From the NCBI RefSeq assembly GCF_947623445.1, contig NC_135243.1:24994479-25058478 (forward strand): a stretch of DNA of 64,000 nt, given 5' to 3'. The notes below the pieces were generated by a model. It was not told the DNA's origin. It saw only the letters and a program-made list of their open reading frames with translations, and searched no databases. Shown in pieces: positions 47,543-60,911 of this stretch (position 1 is its first letter; every line of letters begins with the position of its first letter). Made by a program: the position numbers and the translations under genes. The stretch comes from Clavelina lepadiformis (lineage: Eukaryota; Chordata; Ascidiacea; Aplousobranchia; Clavelinidae).

Positions 47543-50500
47543 ATGAAATGGAGTCATTTTGCCAGTTGCCGCTGGTCAATAAGTCCTAACCCTGAAGATT
47601 TAGAAACCGGTATTGTATTTAATTTATTTGGTAGAGAACAATTCCACCTTAGAGAACTTGTCCGGACACCATTTCCTACGATGCTAACCCTCAATTTTAA
47701 AAGCGATTTCACCCCTAACCCTAACCCCTCAATTAAATGGAGTCATTTTGCCAGATGCGACCGGACATTAAGTTCGAACCCTACAAATTTAAAAACCGGT
47801 ATTGTATTTATTTTAGATCGTAAAGAACAGCTCCAAGATGAACAACTTTTCCATACGCTCCTTCCTACGATGCAAAACCTCAACTTTAATGCGCGCTTTC
47901 ACCCTAACCCTAACCCCTCTATGAAATGGAGTCATTTTGTCAGATGCCGCTGGTCAATAAGTCCTAACCCTGAAGATTTAGAAACCGGTATTGTATTTAA
48001 TTTATTTGGTAGAGAACAATTCCACCATAGAGAACTTGTCCAGACACCATTTCCTACGATGCTAACCCTCAATTTTAAAAGCGATTTCACCCCTAACCCT
48101 AACCCCTCAATTAAATGGAGTCATTTTGCCAGATACGACCGGTCATTAAGTCCTAACCCTGAAAATTTGGAAACCGGTATTGTATTTAATTTAGTTGGTA
48201 GAGAACAATTCCACCATAGAGAACTTGTCCAGACACCATTTCCTACGATACTAACCCTCAACTTTAATGCGCGCTTTCACCCTAACCCTAACCCCTCTAT
48301 GAAATGGAGTCATTTTGCCAGATGCCACTGGTCAATAAGTCCTAACCCTGAAGATTTAGAAACCGGTATTGTATTTAATCTATTTGGTAGAGAACAATTC
48401 CACCATAGAGAACTTGTCCAGACACCATTTCCTACGATGCTAACCCTCAATTTTAAAAGCGATTTCACCCCTAACCCTAACTCCTCAATTAAATTTAGTC
48501 ATTTTGCCAGATGCGACCGGTCATTAAGTCCTAACCCTGAAAATTTGGAAACCGGTATTGTATTTATTTTTGTTGGTAGAGAACAATTCCACCATACAGA
48601 ACTTGTCCAGACACCATTTCCTACGATACTAACTCTCAATGTTAAGGGCGCTTTCAACTCTAACCCTAGCCCCTCAATTAATTGGAGTCATTTTGCCAGA
48701 TGCGACCGGACATTAGGTTCTAACCCTACAAATTTAGAAACCGGTATTGTATTTATTTTAGATCGTAAAGAACAGCTCCACGATGAACAACTTTTCCATA
48801 CGCTCCTTCCTACGATGTAAAACCTCAACTTTAACGCGCGCTTTCACCCTAACCCTAACCCCTCTATGAAATGGAGTCATTTTGCCAGATGCCGCTGGTC
48901 AATAAGTCCTAACCCTGAAGATTTAGAAACCGGTATTGTATTTAATTTATTTGGTAGAGAACATATCCACCATAGAGAACTTGTCCGGACACCATTTCCT
49001 ACGATGCTAACCCTCAATTTTAAAAGCGATTTCACCCCTAACCCCTCAATTAAATGGAGTCATTTTGCCAGATGCGACCGGACATTAGGTTCTAACACTA
49101 CAAATTTAGAAACCGGTATTGTATTTATTTTAGATCGTAAAGAACAGCTCCAAGATGAACAACTTTTCCATACGCTCCTTCCTACGATGCAAAACCTCAA
49201 CTTTAATGCGCGCTTTCACCCTAACCCTAACCCCTCTATGAAATGGAGTCATTTTGCCAGAAGCCGCTGGTCAATAAGTCCTAACCCTGAAGATTTAGAA
49301 ACCGGTATTGTATTTAATTTAATTGGTAGAGAACAAATCCACCATAGAGAACTTGTCCAGACACCATTTCCTACGATACTAACTCTCAATGTAAAGGGCG
49401 CTTTCAACTCTAACCCTAGCCCCTCAATTAATTGGAGTCATTTTGCCAGATGCGACCGGACATTAGGTTCTAACCCTACAAATTTAGAAACCGGTATTGT
49501 ATTTATTTTAGATCGTAAAGAACAGCTCCACGATGAACAACTTTTCCATACGCTCCTTCCTACGATGTAAAACCTCAACTTTAACGCGCGCTTTCACCCT
49601 AACCCTAACCCCTCTATGAAATGGAGTCATTTTGCCAGTTGCCGCTGGTCAATAAGTCCTAACCCTGAAGATTTAGAAACCGGTATTGTATTTAATTTAT
49701 TTGGTAGAGAACAATTCCACCTTAGAGAACTTGTCCGGACACCATTTCCTACGATGCTAACCCTCAATTTTAAAAGCGATTTCACCCCTAACCCTAACCC
49801 CTCAATTAAATGGAGTCATTTTGCCAGATGCGACCGGACATTAAGTTCGAACCCTACAAATTTAAAAACCGGTATTGTATTTATTTTAGATCGTAAAGAA
49901 CAGCTCCAAGATGAACAACTTTTCCATACGCTCCTTCCTACGATGCAAAACCTCAACTTTAATGCGCGCTTTCACCCTAACCCTAACCCCTCTATGAAAT
50001 GGAGTCATTTTGTCAGATGCCGCTGGTCAATAAGTCCTAACCCTGAAGATTTAGAAACCGGTATTGTATTTAATTTATTTGGTAGAGAACAATTCCACCA
50101 TAGAGAACTTGTCCAGACACCATTTCCTACGATGCTAACCCTCAATTTTAAAAGCGATTTCACCCCTAACCCTAACCCCTCAATTAAATGGAGTCATTTT
50201 GCCAGATACGACCGGTCATTAAGTCCTAACCCTGAAAATTTGGAAACCGGTATTGTATTTAATTTAGTTGGTAGAGAACAATTCCACCATAGAGAACTTG
50301 TCCAGACACCATTTCCTACGATACTAACCCTCAACTTTAATGCGCGCTTTCACCCTAACCCTAACCCCTCTATGAAATGGAGTCATTTTGCCAGATGCCA
50401 CTGGTCAATAAGTCCTAACCCTGAAGATTTAGAAACCGGTATTGTATTTAATCTATTTGGTAGAGAACAATTCCACCATAGAGAACTTGTCCAGACACCA

Positions 50501-51688
50501 TTTCCTACGATGCTAACCCTCAATTTTAAAAGCGATTTCACCCCTAACCCTAACTCCTCAATTAAATTTAGTCATTTTGCCAGATGCGACCGGTCATTAA
50601 GTCCTAACCCTGAAAATTTGGAAACCGGTATTGTATTTATTTTTGTTGGTAGAGAACAATTCCACCATACAGAACTTGTCCAGACACCATTTCCTACGAT
50701 ACTAACTCTCAATGTTAAGGGCGCTTTCAACTCTAACCCTAGCCCCTCAATTAATTGGAGTCATTTTGCCAGATGCGACCGGACATTAGGTTCTAACCCT
50801 ACAAATTTAGAAACCGGTATTGTATTTATTTTAGATCGTAAAGAACAGCTCCACGATGAACAACTTTTCCATACGCTCCTTCCTACGATGTAAAACCTCA
50901 ACTTTAACGCGCGCTTTCACCCTAACCCTAACCCCTCTATGAAATGGAGTCATTTTGCCAGATGCCGCTGGTCAATAAGTCCTAACCCTGAAGATTTAGA
51001 AACCGGTATTGTATTTAATTTATTTGGTAGAGAACATATCCACCATAGAGAACTTGTCCGGACACCATTTCCTACGATGCTAACCCTCAATTTTAAAAGC
51101 GATTTCACCCCTAACCCCTCAATTAAATGGAGTCATTTTGCCAGATGCGACCGGACATTAGGTTCTAACACTACAAATTTAGAAACCGGTATTGTATTTA
51201 TTTTAGATCGTAAAGAACAGCTCCAAGATGAACAACTTTTCCATACGCTCCTTCCTACGATGCAAAACCTCAACTTTAATGCGCGCTTTCACCCTAACCC
51301 TAACCCCTCTATGAAATGGAGTCATTTTGCCAGATGCCGCTGGTCAATAAGTCCTAACCCTGAAGATTTAGAAACCGGTATTGTATTTAATTTAATTGGT
51401 AGAGAACAAATCCACCATAGAGAACTTGTCCAGACACCATTTCCTACGATGCTAACCCTCAATTTTAAAAGCGATTTCACCCCTAACCCTAACCCCTCTA
51501 TGAAATGGAGTCATTTTGCCAGATGCGACCGGACATTAGGTTCAAACCCTACAAATTTAGAAACCGGTATTGTATTTATTTTAGATCGTAAAGAACAGCT
51601 CCACGATGAACAACTTTTCCATACGCTCCTTCCTACGATGCAAAACCTCAATTTTAAAAGCGCTTTCACCCTAACCCTAACCCCTCAA
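47543..51688 (+). repeat. Higher-order repeat: 2,073-bp tandem duplication (11 monomers)
   Basis: 47,543-48,820 and 49,616-50,893 translate to identical 425-residue frames, and the following unit starts at 48,866 and 50,939, the same 2,073-bp offset. It is the most recent large duplication visible. Confidence 0.88.
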
Positions 51689-54600
51689 TTAATTGGAGTC
51701 ATTTTGCCAGATGCCGCTGGTCAATAAGTCCTAACCCTGAAGATTTAGAAACCGGTATTGTATTTAAGTTAATTGGTAGAGAACAAATCCACCATAGAGA
51801 ACTTGTCCAGACACAATTTCCTACGATGCTAACCCTCAATTTTAAAAGCGATTTCACCCCTAACCCTAACCCTTCAATTAAATGAAGTCATTTTGCCAGA
51901 TGCGACCGGTCATTAAGTCCTAACACTGAAAATTTGGAAACCGGTATTGTATTTAATTTATTTGGTAAAGAACAATTCCACCATACAGAACTTGTCCAGA
52001 CACCATTTCTTACGATGCTGACCCTCAATTTTAAAAGCGATTTCACCCCTAACCCTAACCCCTCAATTAAATGGAGTCATTTTGCCAGATGCGACCAGTC
52101 ATTAAGTCCTAACCCTGAAAATTTGGAAACCGGTATTGTATTTAATTTAATTGGTAGAGAACAAATCCACCATAGAGAACTTGTCCAGACACAATTTCCT
52201 ACGATGCTAACCCTCAATTTTAAAAGCGATTTCACCGCTAACCCTAACCCTTCAATTAAATGGAGTCATTTTGCCAGATGCCGCTGGTCAATAAGTCCTA
52301 ACCCTGAAGATTTAGAAACCGGTATTGTATTTAATTTAGTTGGTAGAGAACAATTCCACCATAGAGAACTTGTCCAGACACCATTTCCTACGATGCTAAC
52401 CCTCAATTTTAAAAGCGATTTCACCCCTAACCCTAACCCTTCAATTAAATGGAGTCATTTTGCCAGATGCGACCGGTCATTAAGTACTAACCCTGAAAAT
52501 TTAGAAACCGGTATTGTATTTAATTTAGTTGGTAGAGAACAATTCCACCATACAGAACTTGTCCAGACACCATTTCCTACGATACTAACCCTCAACTTTA
52601 ATGCGCGCTTTCACCCTAACCCTAACCCCTCTATGAAATGGAGTCATTTTGCCAGATGCCACTGGTCAATAAGTCCTAACCCTAAAGATTTGGAAACCGG
52701 TATTGTATTTAATTTATTTGGTAGAGAACAATTCCACCATAGAGAACTTGTCCAGACACCATTTCCTACGATGCTAACCCTCAATTTTAAAAGCGATTTC
52801 ACCCCTAACCCTAACCCCTCAATTAAATTTAGTCAATTTGCCAGATGCGACCGGTCATTAAGTCCTAACCCTGAAAATTTGGAAACCGGTATTGTATTTA
52901 TTTTAGTTGGTAGAGAACAATTCCACCATACAGAACTTGTCCAGACACCATTTCCTACGATACTAACTCTCAATGTAAAGGGCGCTTTCAACTCTAACCC
53001 TAGCCCCTCAATTAATTGGAGTCATTTTGCCAGATGCGACCGGACATTAGGTTCTAACCCTACAAATTTAGAAACCGGTATTGTATTTATTTTAGATCGT
53101 AAAGAACAGCTCCACGATGAACAACTTTTCCATACGCTCCTTCCTACGATGTAAAACCTCAACTTTAACGCGCGCTTTCACCCTAACCCTAACCCCTCTA
53201 TGAAATGGAGTCATTTTGCCAGATGCCGCTGGTCAATAAGTCCTAACCCTGAAGAATTAGAAACCGGTATTGTATTTAATTTATTTGGTAGAGAACATAT
53301 CCACCATAGAGAACTTGTCCGGACACCATTTCCTACGATGCTAACCCTCAATTTTAAAAGCGATTTCACCCCTAACCCTAACCCCTCAATTAAATGGAGT
53401 CATTTTGCCAGATGCGACCGGACATTAAGTTCGAACCCTACAAATTTAGAAACCGGTATTGTATTTATTTTAGATCGTAAAGAACAGCTCCAAGATGAAC
53501 AACTTTTCCATACGCTCCTTCCTACGATGCAAAACCTCAACTTTAATGCGCGCTTTCACCCTAACCCTAACCCCTCTATGAAATGGAGTCATTTTGTCAG
53601 ATGCCGCTGGTCAATAAGTCCTAACCCTGAAGATTTAGAAACCGGTATTGTATTTAATTTATTTGGTAGAGAACAATTCCACCATAGAGAACTTGTCCAG
53701 ACACCATTTCCTACGATGCTAACCCTCAATTTTAAAAGCGATTTCACCCCTAACCCTAACCCCTCAATTGAATGGAGTCATTTTGCCAGATACGACCGGT
53801 CATTAAGTCCTAACCCTGAAAATTTGGAAACCGGTATTGTATTTAATTTATTTGGTAGAGAACAATTCCACCATAGAGAACTTGTCCAGACACCATTTCC
53901 TACGATGCTAACCCTCAATTTTAAAAGCGATTTCACCCCTAACCCTAACCCCTCTATGAAATGGAGTCATTTTGCCAGATGCGACCGGACATTAGGTTCA
54001 AACCCTACAAATTTAGAAACCGGTATTGTATTTATTTTAGATCGTAAAGAACAGCTCCACGATGAACAACTTTTCCATACGCTCCTTCCTACGATGCAAA
54101 ACCTCAATTTTAAAAGCGCTTTCACCCTAACCCTAACCCCTCTATGAAATGGAGTCATTTTGCCAGATGCCACTGGTCAATAAGTCCTAACCCTGAAGAT
54201 TTGGAAACCGGTATTGTATTTAATTTATTTGGTAGAGAACAATTCCACCATAGAGAACTTGTCCAGACACCATTTCCTACGATGCTAACCCTCAATTTTA
54301 AAAGCGATTTCACCCCTAACCCTAACCCCTCAATTAAATTTAGTCATTTTGCCAGATGCGACCGGTCATTAAGTCCTAACCCTGAAAATTTGGAAACCGG
54401 TATTGTATTTATTTTAGTTGGTAGAGAACAATTCCACCATACAGAACTTGTCCAGACACCATTTCCTACGATACTAACTCTCAATGTAAAGGGCGCTTTC
54501 AACTCTAACCCTAGCCCCTCAATTAATTGGAGTCATTTTGCCAGATGCGACCGGACATTAGGTTCTAACCCTACAAATTTAGAAACCGGTATTGTATTTA

Positions 54601-55837
54601 TTTTAGATCGTAAAGAACAGCTCCACGATGAACAACTTTTCCATACGCTCCTTCCTACGATGTAAAACCTCAACTTTAACGCGCGCTTTCACCCTAACCC
54701 TAACCCCTCTATGAAATGGAGTCATTTTGCCAGTTGCCGCTGGTCAATAAGTCCTAACCCTGAAGATTTAGAAACCGGTATTGTATTTAATTTATTTGGT
54801 AGAGAACAATTCCACCTTAGAGAACTTGTCCGGACACCATTTCCTACGATGCTAACCCTCAATTTTAAAAGCGATTTCACCCCTAACCCTAACCCCTCTA
54901 TGAAATGGAGTCATTTTGCCAGATGCCGCTGGTCAATAAGTCCTAACCCTGAAGATTTAGAAACCGGTATTGTATTTAATTTATTTGGTAGAGAACATAT
55001 CCACCATAGAGAACTTGTCCGGACACCATTTCCTACGATGCTAACCCTCAATTTTAAAAGCGATTTCACCCCTAACCCCTCAATTAAATGGAGTCATTTT
55101 GCCAGATGCGACCGGACATTAGGTTCTAACCCTACAAATTTAGAAACCGGTATTGTATTTATTTTAGATCGTAAAGAACAGCTCCAAGATGAACAACTTT
55201 TCCATACGCTCCTTCCTACGATGCAAAACCTCAACTTTAATGCGCGCTTTCACCCTAACCCTAACCCCTCTATGAAATGGAGTCATTTTGCCAGAAGCCG
55301 CTGGTCAATAAGTCCTAACCCTGAAGATTTAGAAACCGGTATTGTATTTAATTTAATTGGTAGAGAACAAATCCACCATAGAGAACTTGTCCAGACACAA
55401 TTTCCTACGAAGCTAACCCTCAATTTTAAAAGCGATTTCACCCCTAACCCTAACCCTTCAATTAAATGGAGTCATTTTGCCAGATGTGACCGGTCATTAA
55501 GTCCTAACCCAGAAAATTTGGAAACCGGTATTGTATTTAATTTATTTGGTAGAGAACAATTCCACCATAGAGAACTTGTCCAGACACCATTTCCTACGAT
55601 GCTAACCCTCAATTTTAAAAGCGATTTCACCCCTAACCCTAACCCCTCTATGAAATGGAGTCATTTTGCCAGATGCGACCGGACATTAGGTTCAAACCCT
55701 ACAAATTTAGAAACCGGTATTGTATTTATTTTAGATCGTAAAGAACAGCTCCACGATGAACAACTTTTCCATACGCTCCTTCCTACGATGCAAAACCTCA
55801 ATTTTAAAAGCGCTTTCACCCTAACCCTAACCCCTCT

Positions 55838-58728
55838 ATGAAATGGAGTCATTTTGCCAGATGCCGCTGGTCAATAAGTCCTAACCCTGAAGATTTAGAA
55901 ACCGGTATTGTATTTAATTTATTTGGTAGAGAACAATTCCACCATAGAGAACTTGTACAGACACCATTTCCTACGATGTTAACCCTCAATTTTAAAAGCG
56001 ATTTCACCCTAACCCTAACCCCTCAATTAAATTGAGTCATTTTGCCAGATGCGACCGGTCATTAAGTCCTAACCCTGAAAATTTGGAAACCGGTATTGTA
56101 TTTAATTTAGTTGGTAGAGAACAATTCCACCATACAGAACTTGTCCAGACATCATTTCCTACGATACTAACCCTCAATGTTAAGGGCGCTTTCACCTCTA
56201 ACCCTAGCCCCTCAATTAATTGGAGTCATTTTGCCAGATGCGACCGGACATTAGGTTCTAACCCTACAAATTTAGAAACCGGTATTGTATTTATTTTAGA
56301 TCGTAAAGAACAGCTCCATGATGAACAACTTTTCCATACGCTCCTTCCTACGATGCAAAACCTCAACTTTAATGCGCGCTTTCACCCCTAACCCTAACCC
56401 CTCTATGAAATGGGGTCATTTTGCCAGATGCCGCTGGTCAATAAGTCCTAACCCTGAAGATTTAGAAACCGGTATTGTATTTAATTTATTTGGTAGAGAA
56501 CAATTCCACCATCGAGAACTTGTCCAGACACCATTTCCTACGATGCTAACCCTCAATTTTAAAAGCGATTTCACCCCTAACCCTAACCCTTCAATTAAAT
56601 GGAGTCATTTTGCCAGATGCGACCGGTCATTAAGTCCTAACCCTGAAAATTTGGAAACCGGTATTGTATTTAATTTATTTGGTAGAGAACAATTCCACCA
56701 TACAGAACTTGTCCAGACACCATTTCCTACGATACTAACCCTCAATGTTAAGGGCACTTTCACCTCTAACCCTAGCCCCTCAATTAATTGGAATCATTTT
56801 GCCAGATGCCGCTGGTCAATAAGTCCTAACCCTGAAGATTTAGAAACCGGTATTGTATTTAAGTTAATTGGTAGAGAACAAATCCACCATAGAGAACTTG
56901 TCCAGACACAATTTCCTACGATGCTAACCCTCAATTTTAAAAGCGATTTCACCCCTAACCCTAACCCTTCAATTAAATGAAGTCATTTTGCCAGATGCGA
57001 CCGGTCATTAAGTCCTAACACTGAAAATTTGGAAACCGGTATTGTATTTAATTTAGTTGGTAGAGAACAATTCCACCATACAGAACTTGTCCAGACACCA
57101 TTTCCTACGATGCTAACCCTCAATTTTAAAAGCGCTTTCACCCCTAACCCTAACCCCTCAATTGAATGGAGTCATTTTGCCAGATACGACCGGTCATTAA
57201 GTCCTAACCCTGAAAATTTGGAAACCGGTATTGTATTTAATTTATTTGGTAGAGAACAATTCCACCATAGAGAACTTGTCCAGACACCATTTCCTACGAT
57301 GCTAACCCTCAATTTTAAAAGCGATTTCACCCCTAACCCTAACCCCTCTATGAAATGGAGTCATTTTGCCAGATGCGACCGGACATTAGGTTCAAACCCT
57401 ACAAATTTAGAAACCGGTATTGTATTTATTTTAGATCGTAAAGAACAGCTCCACGATGAACAACTTTTCCATACGCTCCTTCCTACGATGCAAAACCTCA
57501 ATTTTAAAAGCGCTTTCACCCTAACCCTAACCCCTCTATGAAATGGAGTCATTTTGCCAGATGCCGCTGGTCAATAAGTCCTAACCCTGAAGATTTAGAA
57601 ACCGGTATTGTATTTAATTTATTTGGTAGAGAACAATTCCACCATAGAGAACTTGTACAGACACCATTTCCTACGATGTTAACCCTCAATTTTAAAAGCG
57701 ATTTCACCCTAACCCTAACCCCTCAATTAAATTGAGTCATTTTGCCAGATGCGACCGGTCATTAAGTCCTAACCCTGAAAATTTGGAAACCGGTATTGTA
57801 TTTAATTTAGTTGGTAGAGAACAATTCCACCATACAGAACTTGTCCAGACATCATTTCCTACGATACTAACCCTCAATGTTAAGGGCGCTTTCACCTCTA
57901 ACCCTAGCCCCTCAATTAATTGGAGTCATTTTGCCAGATGCGACCGGACATTAGGTTCTAACCCTACAAATTTAGAAACCGGTATTGTATTAATTTTAGA
58001 TCGTAAATAACAGCTCCATGATGAACAACTTTTCCATACGCTCCTTCCTACGATGCAAAACCTCAACTTTAATGCGCGCTTTCACCCCTAACCCTAACCC
58101 CTCTATGAAATGGGGTCATTTTGCCAGATGCCGCTGGTCAATAAGTCCTAACCCTGAAGATTTAGAAACCGGTATTGTATTTAATTTATTTGGTAGAGAA
58201 CAATTCCACCATCGAGAACTTGTCCAGACACCATTTCCTACGATGCTAACCCTCAATTTTAAAAGCGATTTCACCCCTAACCCTAACCCTTCAATTAAAT
58301 GGAGTCATTTTGCCAGATGCGACCGGTCATTAAGTCCTAACCCTGAAAATTTGGAAACCGGTATTGTATTTAATTTATTTGGTAGAGAACAATTCCACCA
58401 TACAGAACTTGTCCAGACACCATTTCCTACGATACTAACCCTCAATGTTAAGGGCACTTTCACCTCTAACCCTAGCCCCTCAATTAATTGGAATCATTTT
58501 GCCAGATGACGCTGGTCAATAAGTCCTAAACCTGAAGATTTAGAAACCGGTATTGTATTTAAGTTAATTGGTAGAGAACAAATCCACTATAGAGAACTTG
58601 TCCAGACACAATTTCCTACGATGCTAACCCTCAATTTTAAAAGCGATTTCACCCCTAACCCTAACCCTTCAATTAAATGAAGTCATTTTGCCAGATGCGA
58701 CCGGTCATTAAGTCCTAACACTGAAAAT
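55838..58728 (+). repeat. Higher-order repeat: 1,700-bp tandem duplication (9 monomers)
   Basis: 55,838 to about 57,028 matches 57,538 to about 58,728 with few changes. The second copy has gained a stop (TAA near 58,009) and another near 58,509. Confidence 0.85.
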
Positions 58729-59218
58729 TTGGAAACCGGTATTGTATTTAATTTATTTGGTAAAGAACAATTCCACCATACAGAACTTGTCCAGACACCA
58801 TTTCTTACGATGCTGACCCTCAATTTTAAAAGCGATTTCACCCCTAACCCTAACCCCTCAATTAAATGGAGTCATTTTGCCAGATGCGACCGGTCATTAA
58901 GTCCTAACCCTGAAGATTTGGAAACCGGTATTGTATTTAATTTAATTGGTAGAGAACAAATCCACCATAGAGAACTTGTCCAGACACAATTTCCTACGAT
59001 GCTAACCCTCAATTTTAAAAGCGATTTCACCGCTAACCCTAACCCTTCAATTAAATGGAGTCATTTTGCCAGATGCCGCTGGTCAATAAGTCCTAACCCT
59101 GAAGATTTAGAAACCGGTATTGTATTTAATTTAGTTGGTAGAGAACAATTCCACCATAGAGAACTTGTCCAGACACCATTTCCTACGATGCTAACCCTCA
59201 ATTTTAAAAGCGATTTCA

Positions 59219-59360
59219 CCCCTAACCCTAACCCTAACCCTAACCCTAACCCTAACCCTAACCCTAACCCTAACCCTAACCCTAACCCTAACCCTAAGCC
59301 TAACCCTAACCCTAACCCTAACCCTAATCCTAACACTAACCCTAACCCTAACCCTAACCC
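59219..59360 (+). repeat. Interstitial telomeric tract, (CCCTAA)n
   Basis: About 23 tandem CCCTAA units inside one monomer, with only three single-base variants (AAGCCT, AATCCT, AACACT). Other monomers have two or three units here, so this is either a local expansion or a captured piece of telomere. Confidence 0.96.
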
Positions 59361-60911
59361 CTCTATGAAATGGGGTCATTTTGCCAGATGCCGCTGGTCA
59401 ATAAGTCCTAACCCTGAAGATTTAGAAACCGGTATTGTATTTAATTTATTTGGTAGAGAACAATTCCACCATAGAGAACTTGTCCAGACACCATTTCCTA
59501 CGATACTAACCCTCAACTTTAATGCGCGCTTTCACCCTAACCCTAACCCCTCTATGAAATGGAGTCATTTTGCCAGATGCCACTGGTCAATAAGTCCTAA
59601 CCCTGAAGATTTAGAAACCGGTATTGTATTTAATTTAGTTGGTAGAGAACAATTCCACCATAGAGAACTTCTCCAGACACCATTTCCTACGATGCTAACC
59701 CTCAATTTTAAAATCGATTTCACCCCTAACCCTAACCCCTCAATTAAATGGAGTCATTTTGCCAGATGCGACCGGTCATTAAGTACTAACCCTGAAAATT
59801 TAGAAACCGGTATTGTATTTAATTTAGTTGGTAGAGAACAATTCCACCATAGAGAACTTGTCCAGACACCATTTCCTACGATACTAACCCTCAATGTTAA
59901 GGGCGCTTTCACCTCTAACCCTAGCCCCTCAATTAATTGGAGTCATTTTGCCAGATGCGACCGGACATTAGGTTCTAATCCTACAAATTTAGAAACCGGT
60001 ATTGTATTTATTTTAGATCGTAAAGAACAGCTCCATGATGAACAACTTTTCCATACGCTCCTTCCTACGATGCAAAACCTCAACTTTAATGCGCGCTTTC
60101 ACCCTAACCCTAACCCCTCTATGAAATGGAGTCATTTTGCCAGATGCCGCTGGTCAATAAGTCCTAACCCTGAAGATTTAGAAACCGGTATTGTATTTAA
60201 TTCATTTGGTAGAGAACAATTCCACCATAGAGAACTTGTCCAGACACAATTTCCTACGATGCTAACCCTCAATTTTAAAAGCGATTTCACCCCTAACCCT
60301 AACCCCTCAATTAAATGGAGTCAATTTGCCAGATGCGACCGGTCATTAAGTACTAACCCTGAAAATTTGGAAACCGGTATTGTATTTAATTTAGTTGGTA
60401 GAGAACAATTCCACCATACAGAACTTGTCCAGACACCATTTCCTACGATACTAACCCTCAATGTTAAGGGCGCTTTCACCTTAAACCCTAGCCCCTCAAT
60501 TAAATGGAGTCATTTTGCCAGATGCGATCGGACATTAGGTTCTAACCCTACAAATTTAGAAACCGGTATTGTATTTATTTTAGATCGTAAAGAACAGCTC
60601 CACGATGAACAACTTTACCATACGCTCCTTCTTACGATGCAAAACCTCAACTTTAATGCGCGCTTTCACCCTAACCCTAACCCATCTATGAAATGGAGTC
60701 ATTTTGCCAGATGCCGCTGGTCAATAAGTCCTAACCCTGAAGATTTAGAAACCGGTATTGTATTTAATTTAGTTGGTAGAGAACAATTCCACCATAGAGA
60801 ACTTGTCCAGTCACCATTTCCTACGATGCTAACCCTCAATTTTAAAAGCGATTTCACCCCTAACCCTAACCCCTCAATTAAATTGAGTCATTTTGGCAGA
60901 TGGATGGATGG

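Larger units (their letters stand above)
36350..60893 (+). repeat. Telomere-laced 189-bp satellite, main array (CCCTAA orientation)
   Basis: About 130 head-to-tail monomers of mostly 189 bp. Each has a TCATTTTGCCAGATGC box, a CCTAACCCTGAA box, ACCGGTATTGTATTTA, a GTAGAGAACAATTCCACC or CGTAAAGAACAGCTCCA box, CCTACGATGC and a short CCCTAACCCTAACCC telomeric run. At least four monomer types differ in the middle and recur in fixed orders. Monomer number changes account for the spacing of repeats: offsets of 1,700, 2,073, 3,395 and 4,339 bp equal 9, 11, 18 and 23 monomers. Reading frames up to 736 codons run through it; they are interpreted as satellite artefacts. Confidence 0.97.
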
